Assembly: GCF_019880545.1 (NCBI RefSeq)
Contig: NZ_JAINVW010000001.1
Coordinates: 186,001-250,000, forward strand
Direction of reading: 5' to 3'
Length of the DNA stretch: 64,000 nucleotides
Source of the DNA: Flagellimonas meishanensis
GTDB lineage: Bacteria > Bacteroidota > Bacteroidia > Flavobacteriales > Flavobacteriaceae
In this document: piece after piece, positions 27,486 through 38,700 of the stretch
Layout of the letters: each line of letters starts with the position of its first letter
Position numbering within the stretch: the stretch's first letter is position 1
Made by a program: the position numbers and the translations under genes
The notes under the pieces: generated by a model
What the model was told of the DNA's origin: nothing
The model's input: the letters and a program-made list of their open reading frames with translations, nothing else
Databases searched by the model: none

Positions 27486-27499
27486 CGAAACCGTTTTCG
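27486..27499. promoter_or_regulatory. Candidate LacI-family operator
   Basis: CGAAACCGTTTTCG is a 14-bp near-palindrome with a central CG and six of seven pairs matching. This is the layout of many LacI-family operators. It lies about 25 bp upstream of the susC -33 box. Inference from symmetry and position; no second copy was found in the window. Confidence 0.5.
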
Positions 27500-27523
27500 C
27501 TTATTGTTAATATATACTTAAAT

Positions 27524-27553
27524 TTTGATTAACCTTTTTTTTATATATGTTTA
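27524..27553 (+). promoter_or_regulatory. Candidate susC promoter
   Basis: TTTG (27524-27527), 18-bp spacer, TATGTTTA (27546-27553), matching the Bacteroidota TTTG/TAnnTTTG pattern except the last base. It leaves a ~35-nt A-rich leader to the susC ATG. Confidence 0.5.
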
Positions 27554-27595
27554 ACACTTGAATTAAAATTAACTAAACTTAAAAATCTATTATTT

Positions 27596-30500
27596 ATGAA
27601 GATTACGCTACTTAGAAGCTTTTTGCTGTTGGGTGCATTTTTATGCTTTACCATGGCGGAAGCGCAGACAGTATCTGGTACTGTTTCTGATGCAAATGGT
27701 CCATTGCCAGGAGCTAGTGTTGTCGTACAAGGTACCACAACCGGTACACAAACTGATTTTGATGGTAACTATACCTTAAATGATGTCCCAAGTGGGTCAA
27801 CCTTAGTATTTAGCTATATTGGCTATTCCACTCAACAGATTTCTTACAGCGGCCAAGCAACCGTTGACGTTGTTCTTCAAGAAGATGCCCAAGCATTGGA
27901 TGAAGTTGTGATCATAGGTTATGGTCAAACTACCGTAAAGGATGCCACCGGTTCTGTATCGGCTGTAACCTCGAAAGACTTCAATACAGGGGTGATTGCT
28001 TCTCCAGAACAATTAATACAAGGTAAAACGGCTGGTGTGCAAATAACTGAAACCAGTGGTCAGCCCGGTGCCGGGATTGATGTACGTATCAGGGGTACAA
28101 ACTCTGTGCGTTCAAACAATAACCCACTTTTCGTTGTTGACGGTATTCCTTTATCTGGCGGGGCAACAGCACCCAATACGGGTAATACCGGTGTAGGTAC
28201 TTCTCCCGCATCGAATCCTTTGGCGTTTTTGAACCCCAATGACATTGAAAGTATAAGTATTCTTAAAGATGCTTCCGCCACTGCCATATATGGGTCAAGA
28301 GGTGCGAACGGTGTTGTAATAGTTACCACAAAAAGTGGTAAAGGTAGCCGTGGTGGGGTTTTGGAGTTTTCATCAACCTTAAGTATTGCAACTCCTGCGA
28401 ACGAGTATGATCTTTTAAACCGTGATGAATTCCTTGATGGTGTTGCACAGTTTGGCGGTGATCGCGATGCGCAAGATTTTGGTAATAACACGGATTGGCA
28501 AAGATTCGTTACAAGAACCTCAGTTTCACAGAACCAAAACTTGTCATATGCCCACAGCTATGAAACAGGTAATATTAGAGCCACATTTGGGTATGGAAAG
28601 CAGTTTGGTGTTGTTGAAAATTCCTCCTTGGAGCGTATTACAGGAAGAATAAACGCAACGCAAAAGTTTTTGGATGATGATTTGACCCTTAACCTTCAGG
28701 CTTCCGTTTCCCGTGTTAATGAAGAAGTTGCTCCTTTAAGTGGTAGTGCAGGTTTTAGAGGTGACCTTTTAGGTGCCGCCTATTCAGCAAACCCCACATG
28801 GCCTGCTAACCCCGACTTCAACACTGGCGGACAGTTGAGCCCCGCTACTTTATTGGCGTACACGCAGAATCTCACAAATACCAACAGGTTTTTATTGAAC
28901 GGCTCTGCCGAGTATAAACTGTTGCCAGAATTAAAGGCCAAGATAAACTTAGGGTACGATCGTTCAGAAGGTCAGGCTACTGCTGTTTCTTCAGCAGCAG
29001 CTAGAAATTTGGACAGGAACACCTTCGGAAATGGTCGGGGCGCCTATGGCACTCAGGAACTGGAAAACCGTTTGTTGGAGGCCACCCTACAATACACCAA
29101 AGAGTTTGAAAATTCCTATTTGGATGTAGTTGCGGGTTATTCATTCCAAGATTTTAAGACAAGCTCAAGAGTATCTGAAGCATTCGGATTTGGCACAAGG
29201 GATTTGAACCAAATGGCACAAGATGTAATTAGTTCCATAGAGGCCGTCGAGGCCAATTTATCCGGTAGCTATCAGCAATATGGCTTTGACCCGAGGTCTA
29301 GCACCATTTTTGTCAATAGATTGTTCCCTACCGTAACCCAGGACCAAATTGATGGCGTTGCTGGTACAAGGGTGCAATCCCTGTTCGCAGACAGAAACTT
29401 CAGCGTAGATGAGCTTCAATCATTCTTCGCGCGTGCGAACTTCACATTGGCGGACAAGTATTTGTTCACCGCAACGCTGAGGGCAGATGGTTCTTCGCGA
29501 TTTGGTGGAAACAACCAATATGGATATTTCCCCTCAGGTGCAATTGGCTGGAAGATTCATGAAGAAGATTTCATGGGAGATACTTTCTCTACATTAAAAC
29601 TACGTTTGGGTGCTGGTATAACAGGTAACCAAGAAGGTCTAGGTTATGGAAACTTCATTAGGAGGGAGCGTTACGCGGGTGCCACCCTTCAGGACAATGG
29701 TAACATTGATGCTCCAGGTACTACTCCAGTAACATTTGCCAACCCCGATTTAAAGTGGGAGGAAACCTTCGACGTTAACATAGGTATCGATTATGGTTTT
29801 AATAATGATAAAGTGTCTGGTAGCATCAACGTCTATAGAAAAGAGACAACGGATCTTTTACTTAACATTGAAGCTGCCCAACCATCTCCGCAGCCAAGGT
29901 TTTTCCAAAACTTGGATGCTACTTTGATTAACCAGGGTGTTGAGTTCGACATTAATGTAGATTGGTTCCAAACCGAGGATGTAAGTTTCAGTACGGCCTT
30001 CAACATTGCATACAATGACAACGAACTACAAGACTTCGGAGGTCAAATCCCTGCCGGTACTATTAGGGGACAAGGACTTTCATTGGCCTTTGCCCAGATT
30101 TTGGCAGGCGACAGACCATTGTTTTCCTATTTCTTGAGAGAATTTGAAGGTTTTGACTCCAATGGCCAGCCGATTGGAGACGTTCAAACATTTGTGAACG
30201 AAGATGCATTACCGGATATCAATGCTGGTCTATCCCTGAACCTTAACTACAAGAATTGGGATTTCTCCGCATATTTGGCCGGACAGTTTGGGTTTTCTGT
30301 ATATAACAACACACGAAATGCCTTCTTTACCGCCGGTGCGATCAATAATGCCAGAAACGTAACCCCAGATGTACTAACCTCGGGAGAAGCTGGTAGTGCA
30401 GCTGCCGAAGTTTCTACTAGATTTTTGGAAAGTGGCGATTTTGTGAGGTTACAAAACGCAACCCTTGGATATACTGTGCCTCTTAATGCTGAAGGGACAT

Positions 30501-30706
30501 TCAAGAGTTTAAGACTTTCGGTTACAGGACAGAACTTGTTCCTTATTACTGATTATAGTGGATTGGATCCTGAAATTAGTGTTCAGCCAGGAGCTCCCAT
30601 CAATGGTGTCAGTGATGCATTGAACAATCTGCCTTCCGCTGGTATAGATTATACAGCCTACCCAAGACCAAGAACAGTCACCTTTGGTGTAAATGCTACT
30701 TTCTAA
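27596..30706 (+). CDS. susC: SusC/RagA-family TonB-dependent outer-membrane transporter
   Basis: 1,036 residues. Order: signal peptide ending MAEAQ (about 1-24); a carboxypeptidase-like regulatory domain (SGTVSDANGPLPGASVVVQG); the SusC-type plug (VVIIGYGQTTVKDATGSVSA, then ILKDASATAIYGSRGANGVV); and a large beta-barrel ending in NATF. It imports oligosaccharides with its SusD lid, energised by TonB. It is divergent from the LacI gene and 18 bp upstream of susD. Substrate inferred as an alpha-glucoside from the GH13/GH65 neighbours. Confidence 0.94.
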   Translation: MKITLLRSFLLLGAFLCFTMAEAQTVSGTVSDANGPLPGASVVVQGTTTGTQTDFDGNYTLNDVPSGSTLVFSYIGYSTQQISYSGQATVDVVLQEDAQALDEVVIIGYGQTTVKDATGSVSAVTSKDFNTGVIASPEQLIQGKTAGVQITETSGQPGAGIDVRIRGTNSVRSNNNPLFVVDGIPLSGGATAPNTGNTGVGTSPASNPLAFLNPNDIESISILKDASATAIYGSRGANGVVIVTTKSGKGSRGGVLEFSSTLSIATPANEYDLLNRDEFLDGVAQFGGDRDAQDFGNNTDWQRFVTRTSVSQNQNLSYAHSYETGNIRATFGYGKQFGVVENSSLERITGRINATQKFLDDDLTLNLQASVSRVNEEVAPLSGSAGFRGDLLGAAYSANPTWPANPDFNTGGQLSPATLLAYTQNLTNTNRFLLNGSAEYKLLPELKAKINLGYDRSEGQATAVSSAAARNLDRNTFGNGRGAYGTQELENRLLEATLQYTKEFENSYLDVVAGYSFQDFKTSSRVSEAFGFGTRDLNQMAQDVISSIEAVEANLSGSYQQYGFDPRSSTIFVNRLFPTVTQDQIDGVAGTRVQSLFADRNFSVDELQSFFARANFTLADKYLFTATLRADGSSRFGGNNQYGYFPSGAIGWKIHEEDFMGDTFSTLKLRLGAGITGNQEGLGYGNFIRRERYAGATLQDNGNIDAPGTTPVTFANPDLKWEETFDVNIGIDYGFNNDKVSGSINVYRKETTDLLLNIEAAQPSPQPRFFQNLDATLINQGVEFDINVDWFQTEDVSFSTAFNIAYNDNELQDFGGQIPAGTIRGQGLSLAFAQILAGDRPLFSYFLREFEGFDSNGQPIGDVQTFVNEDALPDINAGLSLNLNYKNWDFSAYLAGQFGFSVYNNTRNAFFTAGAINNARNVTPDVLTSGEAGSAAAEVSTRFLESGDFVRLQNATLGYTVPLNAEGTFKSLRLSVTGQNLFLITDYSGLDPEISVQPGAPINGVSDALNNLPSAGIDYTAYPRPRTVTFGVNATF

Positions 30707-30724
30707 TCAAAAAAATTGAGTAAA

Positions 30725-32323
30725 ATGAAAAGAAGTTTTAAATTAATTTATGTTGCCGCACTAAGTTCGGCACTCACGCTCTCCTGTACCAATCTGGAGA
30801 TTGAAGAAACCGATTCGGTTTTCCCAGAAGATACGGGAGGAGGTTTCTCAGGAGTAGAAGATCCGGCATCCGCAGTGGAGGCTCTTTACAATGATGTCCA
30901 GGGTCAGGTTGGAGACCAGGCGAATTTATTTGCCCTTAACGAAGTAACAACCGATGAACAGTTGGTGCCTACAAGAGGAACCGACTGGGGGGATAATGGT
31001 ATATGGAGGACTTTGCATTCTCATACATGGTCATCTACGCATCAATATATTCTTAACACATGGAACAATTTGAACCAAAATGTGTTCCGTGCATCAGAGA
31101 TTATAGATTCTAGATCCAGTGCTCCTGCAGATGTAGCAGCCAATGCAAAGTTTCTTAGAGCGTGGAGTATGTGGTATGTGTTGGATTTCTGGGGACAAGT
31201 TCCTTTCCGTGAAGTGGATGAAGGTCCTGAAATCAATCCAAGAATCCTGACACCAGCAGAGGCGATGACTCTTATCGTAACAGATTTGAACGAGGCTATT
31301 GCAGATTTACCTGCCGTTGCGGCCCCGGGCGGTGATGACCTTGAAAGAGCAAGTAAAGCTGCAGGACGTCATTTATTGGCAAAGGTTTTGTTGAACAAGC
31401 ATATTTACTTGGGTACTTCACCTGATGCAGCAGACATGAATCAAGTAATTTCCTTGGTAGATCAAATAGCTGGAGAAGGGTATGAATTAGAAGCTGGCTA
31501 TTTTGATATTTTCCGTGAAGCCCCTGATAATGAAACCATTTGGTGGCTTGGCGCCGCCGTTGGAAACCGTATTTTTAACGGATTGCATTATAACTCTACT
31601 GGTATCAGTGGTGGTGGATGGAATGGATTCAGCACATTGGCAGAATTTTACGATCTATTCGAGGGAGATGCCAACAATAATAGAGGGGAATTGGATGGAA
31701 CACCCCTTGATGGCCAAGAAGAGCGAAGAGGATGGGTTCCTTCTGGGGGCACACCTTTCACCGGTGCTGAGGAAACCACAGATAATGGTGGCTTTGAGGA
31801 TGGTTCCAATGTAGGACTAGGTTTCTTGATTGGACAGCAATATGCGTTGAATGGAAGTAAACTAAGAGACCGTCCAGGTAACGACTTGATTTTCACAAGA
31901 GAATTCCCAGGATTGGTTGGTAACAACGAACGTACAGGAATAAGGGTTCAAAAATATGCGGCAAGATACGATGCGTTCAACCCACACCAAATTGTATTTA
32001 GATATGCTGATGCCCACTTGATGAAAGCAGAAGCTATCATGCGAACTGGAGGTGATCCAACATCATTGGTAAATGAGCTGCGTGTTATACGCGGAGCCAC
32101 TCCACTGGGATCTGTTACCGAACAGGACCTATTGGATGAAAGGGGAAGAGAGCTTTATGTTGAATTCCAGAGAAGACAAGATATGAGAAGATTTGGACAG
32201 TACACTAGGGACTGGGAGTTCAAAGATCCCGAAGCCGTTGGTGATGTTAATAAGGAATTGTTCCCAATTCCAGTTAATGCACTTCTGTCAAACCCCAATC
32301 TTGTTCAGAATCCAGGTTACTAA
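30725..32323 (+). CDS. susD: SusD/RagB-family substrate-binding lipoprotein
   Basis: 532 residues from ATG 30725; a TTG three codons earlier is in frame but the ATG gives a standard lipoprotein signal (Cys21 after ALTLS). SusD features are the TPR-like helical N-half (DVAANAKFLRAWSMWYVLDF) and the C-terminal ELYVEFQRRQDMRRFGQY. It binds glycans at the cell surface as partner of SusC. No SusE/SusF-like gene follows; a strong terminator does. Confidence 0.93.
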   Translation: MKRSFKLIYVAALSSALTLSCTNLEIEETDSVFPEDTGGGFSGVEDPASAVEALYNDVQGQVGDQANLFALNEVTTDEQLVPTRGTDWGDNGIWRTLHSHTWSSTHQYILNTWNNLNQNVFRASEIIDSRSSAPADVAANAKFLRAWSMWYVLDFWGQVPFREVDEGPEINPRILTPAEAMTLIVTDLNEAIADLPAVAAPGGDDLERASKAAGRHLLAKVLLNKHIYLGTSPDAADMNQVISLVDQIAGEGYELEAGYFDIFREAPDNETIWWLGAAVGNRIFNGLHYNSTGISGGGWNGFSTLAEFYDLFEGDANNNRGELDGTPLDGQEERRGWVPSGGTPFTGAEETTDNGGFEDGSNVGLGFLIGQQYALNGSKLRDRPGNDLIFTREFPGLVGNNERTGIRVQKYAARYDAFNPHQIVFRYADAHLMKAEAIMRTGGDPTSLVNELRVIRGATPLGSVTEQDLLDERGRELYVEFQRRQDMRRFGQYTRDWEFKDPEAVGDVNKELFPIPVNALLSNPNLVQNPGY

Positions 32324-32358
32324 AAGTGACCAAAGTTTAATTGTTTTGAAATTATTTG

Positions 32359-32390
32359 GAAGCTGCCCTTTTAGGGCAGCTTCTTTTTTT
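32359..32390 (+). terminator. Rho-independent terminator after susD
   Basis: A 10-bp perfect stem GAAGCTGCCC / GGGCAGCTTC (32359-32368, 32374-32383) with TTTTA loop is followed by seven T. It separates susCD from the FG-GAP operon. The 95 bp after it contain only a poor -7-like TATCTTTC (32454-32461), so partial readthrough is possible. Confidence 0.93.
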
Positions 32391-32485
32391 GCAATTGTCC
32401 AGCCCATGTCACATCTTAACTTTAATCAGTTTCCACGATCTTCGAGAATTAATTATCTTTCCAACTTCTTTTTTTATACCGTCAG

Positions 32486-35400
32486 ATGAGAGAAAAATGC
32501 GGAATCTTGATGATTTTCTTCCTAGGGTTGAGCGGTTGTATCAAGAACAGTACGGAAACTCTTTTCAAAACCAAGCCCTCAACCTTAACAGGGATATCCT
32601 TTGTAAACAAATTAGATCCAACTCCCGACCTGAACATACTGAACTATCTCTACTACTATAATGGGGCTGGGGTAGCAGCAGGAGATTTTAACAACGATGG
32701 TAGGGTCGATCTCTATTTTACCTCAAACCAGGGGTCTGACAAACTATATATCAATACAGGTGATTTCAAATTTGAGGATGTCACCGAAAAGGCCCAAATT
32801 AAAAATGGGGACGGATGGTCCACAGGGGTAACCCACGTGGACATCAACAATGATGGTCTCCTGGACATTTATGTATGTAAGGTAGGCGACCATTTGCAGT
32901 TAAATGGTCAAAACAGGCTCTATATAAACCAAGGAGTAACCGAAGATGGCGTGCCCCTTTACAAAGAAGAAGCCGCCAAATACAATTTGGCTTTTATAGG
33001 CTATTCTACCCAAGCTGCCTTTTTCGACTACGACCTTGACGGGGATCTTGATATGTACCTGTTGAACCATTCTGTCAACCCGAACAGATCTTACGGAAAA
33101 GGCGCCAAAAGAAATATGATCGATCGCCTGTCCGGAGATGTGCTATATAGAAATGACCAAGGAACATTTACGGATGTCTCACAAGAAGCTGGTATATTCC
33201 AAGGAAGCATAGGCTACGGTTTGGGACTCGCTGTAAGTGACATCAATAATGATGGATACCCTGACATTTATGTGGGTAACGACTTTTTTGAAAACGATTA
33301 TCTCTATCTGAATCAAAAGGATGGGACGTTCAAAGAGGTTATCTCCAGTGACGGTAATCGTTTGGGGCATACCTCACATTTTTCCATGGGCAACGACCTT
33401 GCTGACATCAACAATGATGGCCTCTCGGATATATTGTCTCTTGACATGCTTCCGGAAGATTTGGAAACTTACAAAACCTCTGGCCTGGAATATCCATACC
33501 CAATATATCAGCAATACATAAAAAATGGGTATTCCCACCAATTTATGCAGAATGCGTTACATCTCAATTTAGATGGTGAAAATTTCAGTGAGATAGGAAA
33601 TTTGAGCGGAATCGATGCCACAGAATGGTCCTGGGGCGCCCTATTTGCCGATTTTGACAATGATGGGTTTAAAGATCTTTTCATTTCGAATGGAATCAAA
33701 GGAGTGACCAACGACATGGATTTCATCAACTATATCTCCAATGAAGAAATCCAGAGAAATATTGAATCCGGTCTTTCTGACAAAGACATGGAACTAATTG
33801 ACCGCCTACCACAAAAAAAGGTCCCCAACTATTTCTTTAAAAATGAAGGCGCACTGACCTTTTCCAATGTCACAAAACAGTGGAGCACGGAAAAACCTAG
33901 CTATAGCAATGGGTGCGCCTATGCCGATCTGGACAACGATGGCGATCTGGATTTGGTGGTAAACAATGTGAATGAAGAAGCTTTTGTCCTTGAGAACACA
34001 ACCGAAGATGGAAATTGGATTAAGATAGGGTTCAAAGGTCCTGACCAGAACAAGTTCGGAATTGGAGCCAAGGTAATCGTGTACCGAAAGGGCAAAAAAC
34101 TTACGCAAGAGAATATTGCCACACGGGGTTATCTTTCTGCCAAGGACAACAGCCTAAATTTCGGTGTTGGAAAGGACACAATTATCGATTCCATTCAAGT
34201 TATTTGGCCCGGTGGCGCTTACCAAACACTTCATAATGTTGCCACTAACCGCACATTGGAAGCATGGGAGAAAAATGCGTCCGGTAATTACTTTGCAAAA
34301 AACAGAAAACCACCTTCCCATTTCTCCACCCCTGCCGAAAAGTTGGATTTTATACACAACGAATACCCTGCGCTCGATTTCGATAGAAATCCTCTGCTCC
34401 CCTTTTCCAACTCCAATGAGGGCCCTTCGGTTGCTGTGGGGGACATCAACAATGACGGTTTGGACGATCTATTCATCTGTGGTGCCAAAAAGCAGGCTTC
34501 CAAACTCTATGTTCAAGACGATAATGGTGTTTTCACCGACCATCAAGCCGAATTGTTTGAAGAGGATGCCGTCAACGAAGACACCGACCAAGCATTCTTT
34601 GATGCGGACAACGACGGTGATATCGACTTGATGGTGGTCAGCGGTGGAAATGAATTCACACAGGGCAAACCCTTGCGACCGCGATTTTATATCAACAATA
34701 ACGGTATTTATGTCAAAGAAGATAAATTCAAGACTATAGAGGTTAACGCCTCCAAAGTAACTGCCGTAGATTTTGACGACGATGGGGACATGGATATCTG
34801 CATCACATCGAACATAGTGCCGACACAGTTCGGTATAAAATCAAAACAATACCTCTTGGAAAACGACGGTAGCGGCAATTTCACTGAAATAACAAAAACC
34901 TTTGCCCCTGATTTTGAAACCGTGGGAAATGTAAAAGATGTTGTTTGGCAGGATTTGGACGGCAATGGCTATCCCGATCTTGTAGTCGCTGGTCACTGGA
35001 CGGCATTGACCATTTTTATGAATGACGGAAAAAACCTGACAAAACAGGCCAACAATGGTCTCGACAAAACCGATGGTTGGTGGAACTGTCTGGAACTGGC
35101 GGATTTGGACCACGACGGTGATTTGGACATCCTTGCGGGCAATTGGGGGCTGAACACAAAATTCAATGCGTCCTATGACCGCCCCATTACCCTTTACATA
35201 AACGATTTTGATGATAATGGGTCTGTGGAAACCGTGGTGACCTACTTTCATGGTGACAAGGAAACCGTTTTTGCATCTAAGGATGAACTGGCCAAACAGA
35301 TGCCCTTTCTAAACAAAAAGTTCCTGTACTATAAAGACTTTGCCAAAGCCTCCCTTGAAGACCTTTTTGGAAGTGAAAAATTACAAAAAGCCAAAAAGAG

Positions 35401-35779
35401 GAAAGTATACCTTCTGGCCACTAGTTATTTTCAAAATGATGGAAAAGGCAACTTTTCACACAAGGAACTGCCACTTTTGGTACAATCTTCTACCATTAAT
35501 GACATCCATATGGAAAAGATTGATAAAGAAAGGATTAATGAAATATTAATGGTCGGAAATAATTTTGAGATAAGCACACAACTTGGTAGATTAGATGCCC
35601 TGCATGGAATTTTGCTACAAAATGATGGAAAAGGCAAGCTAATATGGACCCAAAGTCTGGATGTTTCAGGAGCGGCCAGAAAGATTGAAAAGATAATGAT
35701 AAATGGGAAGGAACATTACATCATAGCACGCAACAACGACTCTCCCGTTTTTATAACCAAAAATGACACTGCCGAATGA
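32486..35779 (+). CDS. FG-GAP/VCBS-repeat and ASPIC/UnbV-domain lipoprotein, copy 1
   Basis: 1,097 residues. Lipobox LSGC with Cys18. Lobe one has seven FG-GAP-type Ca2+-binding turns (for example GDFNNDGRVD at 66-75, DINNDGLLD, DYDLDGDLD, DINNDGYPD, DFDNDGFKD, DLDNDGDLD). An ASPIC/UnbV domain follows (about 520-595, with FGIGAKVIVY and VIWPGG). A second FG-GAP lobe starts at about 650 (GDINNDGLDD) and a C-terminal segment with DDNGSVETV follows. It is probably a propeller-like surface protein; function unknown. It overlaps copy 2 by 4 bp. Confidence 0.9.
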   Translation: MREKCGILMIFFLGLSGCIKNSTETLFKTKPSTLTGISFVNKLDPTPDLNILNYLYYYNGAGVAAGDFNNDGRVDLYFTSNQGSDKLYINTGDFKFEDVTEKAQIKNGDGWSTGVTHVDINNDGLLDIYVCKVGDHLQLNGQNRLYINQGVTEDGVPLYKEEAAKYNLAFIGYSTQAAFFDYDLDGDLDMYLLNHSVNPNRSYGKGAKRNMIDRLSGDVLYRNDQGTFTDVSQEAGIFQGSIGYGLGLAVSDINNDGYPDIYVGNDFFENDYLYLNQKDGTFKEVISSDGNRLGHTSHFSMGNDLADINNDGLSDILSLDMLPEDLETYKTSGLEYPYPIYQQYIKNGYSHQFMQNALHLNLDGENFSEIGNLSGIDATEWSWGALFADFDNDGFKDLFISNGIKGVTNDMDFINYISNEEIQRNIESGLSDKDMELIDRLPQKKVPNYFFKNEGALTFSNVTKQWSTEKPSYSNGCAYADLDNDGDLDLVVNNVNEEAFVLENTTEDGNWIKIGFKGPDQNKFGIGAKVIVYRKGKKLTQENIATRGYLSAKDNSLNFGVGKDTIIDSIQVIWPGGAYQTLHNVATNRTLEAWEKNASGNYFAKNRKPPSHFSTPAEKLDFIHNEYPALDFDRNPLLPFSNSNEGPSVAVGDINNDGLDDLFICGAKKQASKLYVQDDNGVFTDHQAELFEEDAVNEDTDQAFFDADNDGDIDLMVVSGGNEFTQGKPLRPRFYINNNGIYVKEDKFKTIEVNASKVTAVDFDDDGDMDICITSNIVPTQFGIKSKQYLLENDGSGNFTEITKTFAPDFETVGNVKDVVWQDLDGNGYPDLVVAGHWTALTIFMNDGKNLTKQANNGLDKTDGWWNCLELADLDHDGDLDILAGNWGLNTKFNASYDRPITLYINDFDDNGSVETVVTYFHGDKETVFASKDELAKQMPFLNKKFLYYKDFAKASLEDLFGSEKLQKAKKRKVYLLATSYFQNDGKGNFSHKELPLLVQSSTINDIHMEKIDKERINEILMVGNNFEISTQLGRLDALHGILLQNDGKGKLIWTQSLDVSGAARKIEKIMINGKEHYIIARNNDSPVFITKNDTAE

Positions 35780-38700
35780 AATTGAAATATAGTATACCCT
35801 ATTTTCTACTTGTACTTATGGTGGCCTGTGGCACAGAGGAAACCGATAAGGCCAAGGAAAAGTCGGAAACACTGTTCACCCTGCTTACTCCCGAAGAAAC
35901 GGGGGTAACCTTCATCAATAAAGTGGAAAACCAGAAGAACTTCAATATTTTCAAGTACCGCAACTTTTATAATGGAGGTGGTGTGGCCATTGGGGACATC
36001 AACAATGATGGTCTTTCCGACATTTATTTGACAGGCAATATGGAACCCAACCGCCTGTATTTGAACAAGGGGGATTTTAAATTTGAGGATATCTCGGAAA
36101 GTGCGGGTGTAACTGGCAATAAACCTTGGTCCACCGGAGTGGTCATGGTAGACGTGAACCAAGATGGCCTGCTGGACATCTATGTGAGTAACGCCGGAAA
36201 CATGGAAGGTAACAACCATGACAATGATCTTTACATAAACAATGGTGATCTGACCTTCTCCGAAAGGGCCTATGAATTCAATTTGGCAAAGACAGGTTTC
36301 AGTACCCATGCCACTTTCTTCGACTATGATAAGGACGGGGATTTGGACGCCTATATTTTGAACAACAGTAATATACCGGTTAGCAGTCTTGGATATGCGG
36401 AACAGCGTGAAGTAAGGGCACAGGACTGGGAAGGTGTTCCCGACATTTTTAAAGGTGTTGGCGACATGTTGCTTCGCAATGACAATGGAAGATTTGTCGA
36501 CGTTAGTGAAGAAGCGGGGATCTATGGCAGCCTCATCGGTTTTGGATTGGGCGTAATGGTCACGGATTTTAATGATGACCTCTACCCCGATATCTATGTT
36601 TCCAACGATTTTTACGAAAGGGACTACCTCTATATCAACCAAAAAGATGGCACCTTCAGCGAAGAAATCAAGGATTGGACCTCCCATTTGAGCCTGTCGG
36701 CCATGGGCATTGATGTTGCAGATATAAACAACGATGGCCATAACGACATATTCATCACCGATATGCTCCCTGAACCCGAGCAGCGTGTTAAATCGGTTAT
36801 GGAGTTTGAAGGCTACAACGTTTTTAAACTCAAGCAGGATAAGGACTTTTTTCAGCAGTATATACAAAACACCTTGCAATTGAACAATGGAAACGGTACG
36901 TTCTCCGAAGTGGCCTATTATAGCGGTATTGATGCCACGGACTGGAGCTGGGCGGGCCTTATGTTCGACATGGACAATGATGGTCTAAAGGACATTTTTA
37001 TCACCAATGGCATAAACCACGATCTTACCGACTTGGATTTTGTGGATTTCTTCGCCAATGAGATAATACAGAAAATGGCCTTGACGGGCAGAAAAGAGTC
37101 CATCGATTCCATTATCAACAAAATGCCAATAAAACCGCAACCGAATTATGCCTATAAAAACAACGGCGACATCTCCTTTAAAAATGCCAACAAGGAATGG
37201 GGGTTTGAACTGCCCACCCGTTCCAATGGTGCTGCCTATGGCGACTTGGACAATGATGGTGACCTCGATTTGGTCATCAACAATGTAAATACCGAGACAT
37301 TCATTTATAGGAACAATACGGATGCCCAACTGGAGCACAATTATATCCAACTGCAATTCCAAGGCCCCGCCAACAATCCTTTTGGTGTGGGCGCCATGGC
37401 CAAATTTTATTTTGATGGCAACATTATAAAGCAAGAGCTCATTCCTTCGCGTGGTTTTCAATCTTCCATAGACTATAAAATGACACTCGGAATGGGAAAA
37501 AGTCCAAAATTGGACTCCATACGTGTGGTTTGGCCAGATGATAAAACCCAAAAGTTGGAAAATGTCGAGGCCAACCAATTGCTTGTGGTGAAACATTCGG
37601 GAGCAACCGAAACCTACGTCCCGACCAAAAAAATTACTAGGGAGCCCTACTTGAACGAAATCGACTCCAGAAGCTTGACTTCCCACCAAGAAGATATCTA
37701 CAATGATTTTGACTATGAAGGGCTTATCTATCATAAACTTTCCCAGGAAGGCCCATCCTTGGCCGTGGCAGACGTAAATGGGGATGGTAACGAGGATTTT
37801 TTCATTGGAGGTGCCCATAACCAGTCGGGCACGCTGTACCTGCACCGTGGCGACGGCAACGTTTCCCCCAAACCTGTTAGAGCCTTCGAGGAGGATAGAA
37901 ACTTTGAAGACGTTGCTGCTGTTTTCTTCGATGCCGATGGCGACGGCGACCAGGATCTACTGGTCGGCTCGGGTGGTAACAACGTTAATTTGCAGCGCAG
38001 TTATAAGCCTCGCCTATATCTTAATGATGGCAAGGGGAACTTCACAAAATCTGGAAATGAGTTGCCATCTACGTTCAAAAATATTTCCACCATCTCCGCC
38101 CATGATTTTGACGACGATGGGGATATGGATGTGTTTATAGGATCTAGGAGCGTTGTTGGGGTATATGGCATTTCCCCAGACCATCTCTTTTTGGAGAATC
38201 AGGGTAATGGGATATTTATGGACGTTACGGAGCGTCTTGCCTACAACCTAAGGGATGCCGGTATGGTAACGGATTCCAAATGGGTGGACATTGACGGGGA
38301 TTCCAAGAAAGATCTTGTCGTAACATCAGAATGGGATACTCCAAAAATCTACAAGAACACAGGTAGAAGGCTTACAAAAATGCAAACCACACTCGACAGC
38401 CTGCATGGTTGGTGGAACACCGTGCAATTTGCGGATTTGGACAAAGACGGGGACCAAGACCTGATTTTGGGGAATCAAGGTCTGAACCTGCATTACAAGC
38501 CCAAGGAAGGTAGCCCCATGAAACTTTGGATCAACGATTTTGATGGCAATGGAACCGTAGAACAAATCACCACCCTTGCCGAAAACGGTGCGGATTATCC
38601 CATCCATCAAAAAAGAGAGCTTACGGAACAACTGGTCTCCTTAAAAAAAGAGAACCTCAGGGCATCGGACTATGCAAAACGAAGCATCCATGAGCTGTTT

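Larger units (their letters stand above)
27221..27595. other. 375-bp divergent regulatory region between LacI gene and susC
   Basis: AT-rich, no ORF. It holds an 18-nt hairpin AGAATCC-TTTT-GGATTCT (27393-27410), a LacI-type operator candidate (27486-27499) and a susC promoter candidate (27524-27553). Confidence 0.7.

Noticed and set aside
35806..36879. 357-codon antisense ORF opposite FG-GAP copy 2
   Set aside because: It is the mirror of Asp/Asn-rich repeat codons, giving an Ile/Val-rich product; it has no independent motifs.
36985..37845. 286-codon antisense ORF opposite FG-GAP copy 2
   Set aside because: Same repeat-shadow effect as above.
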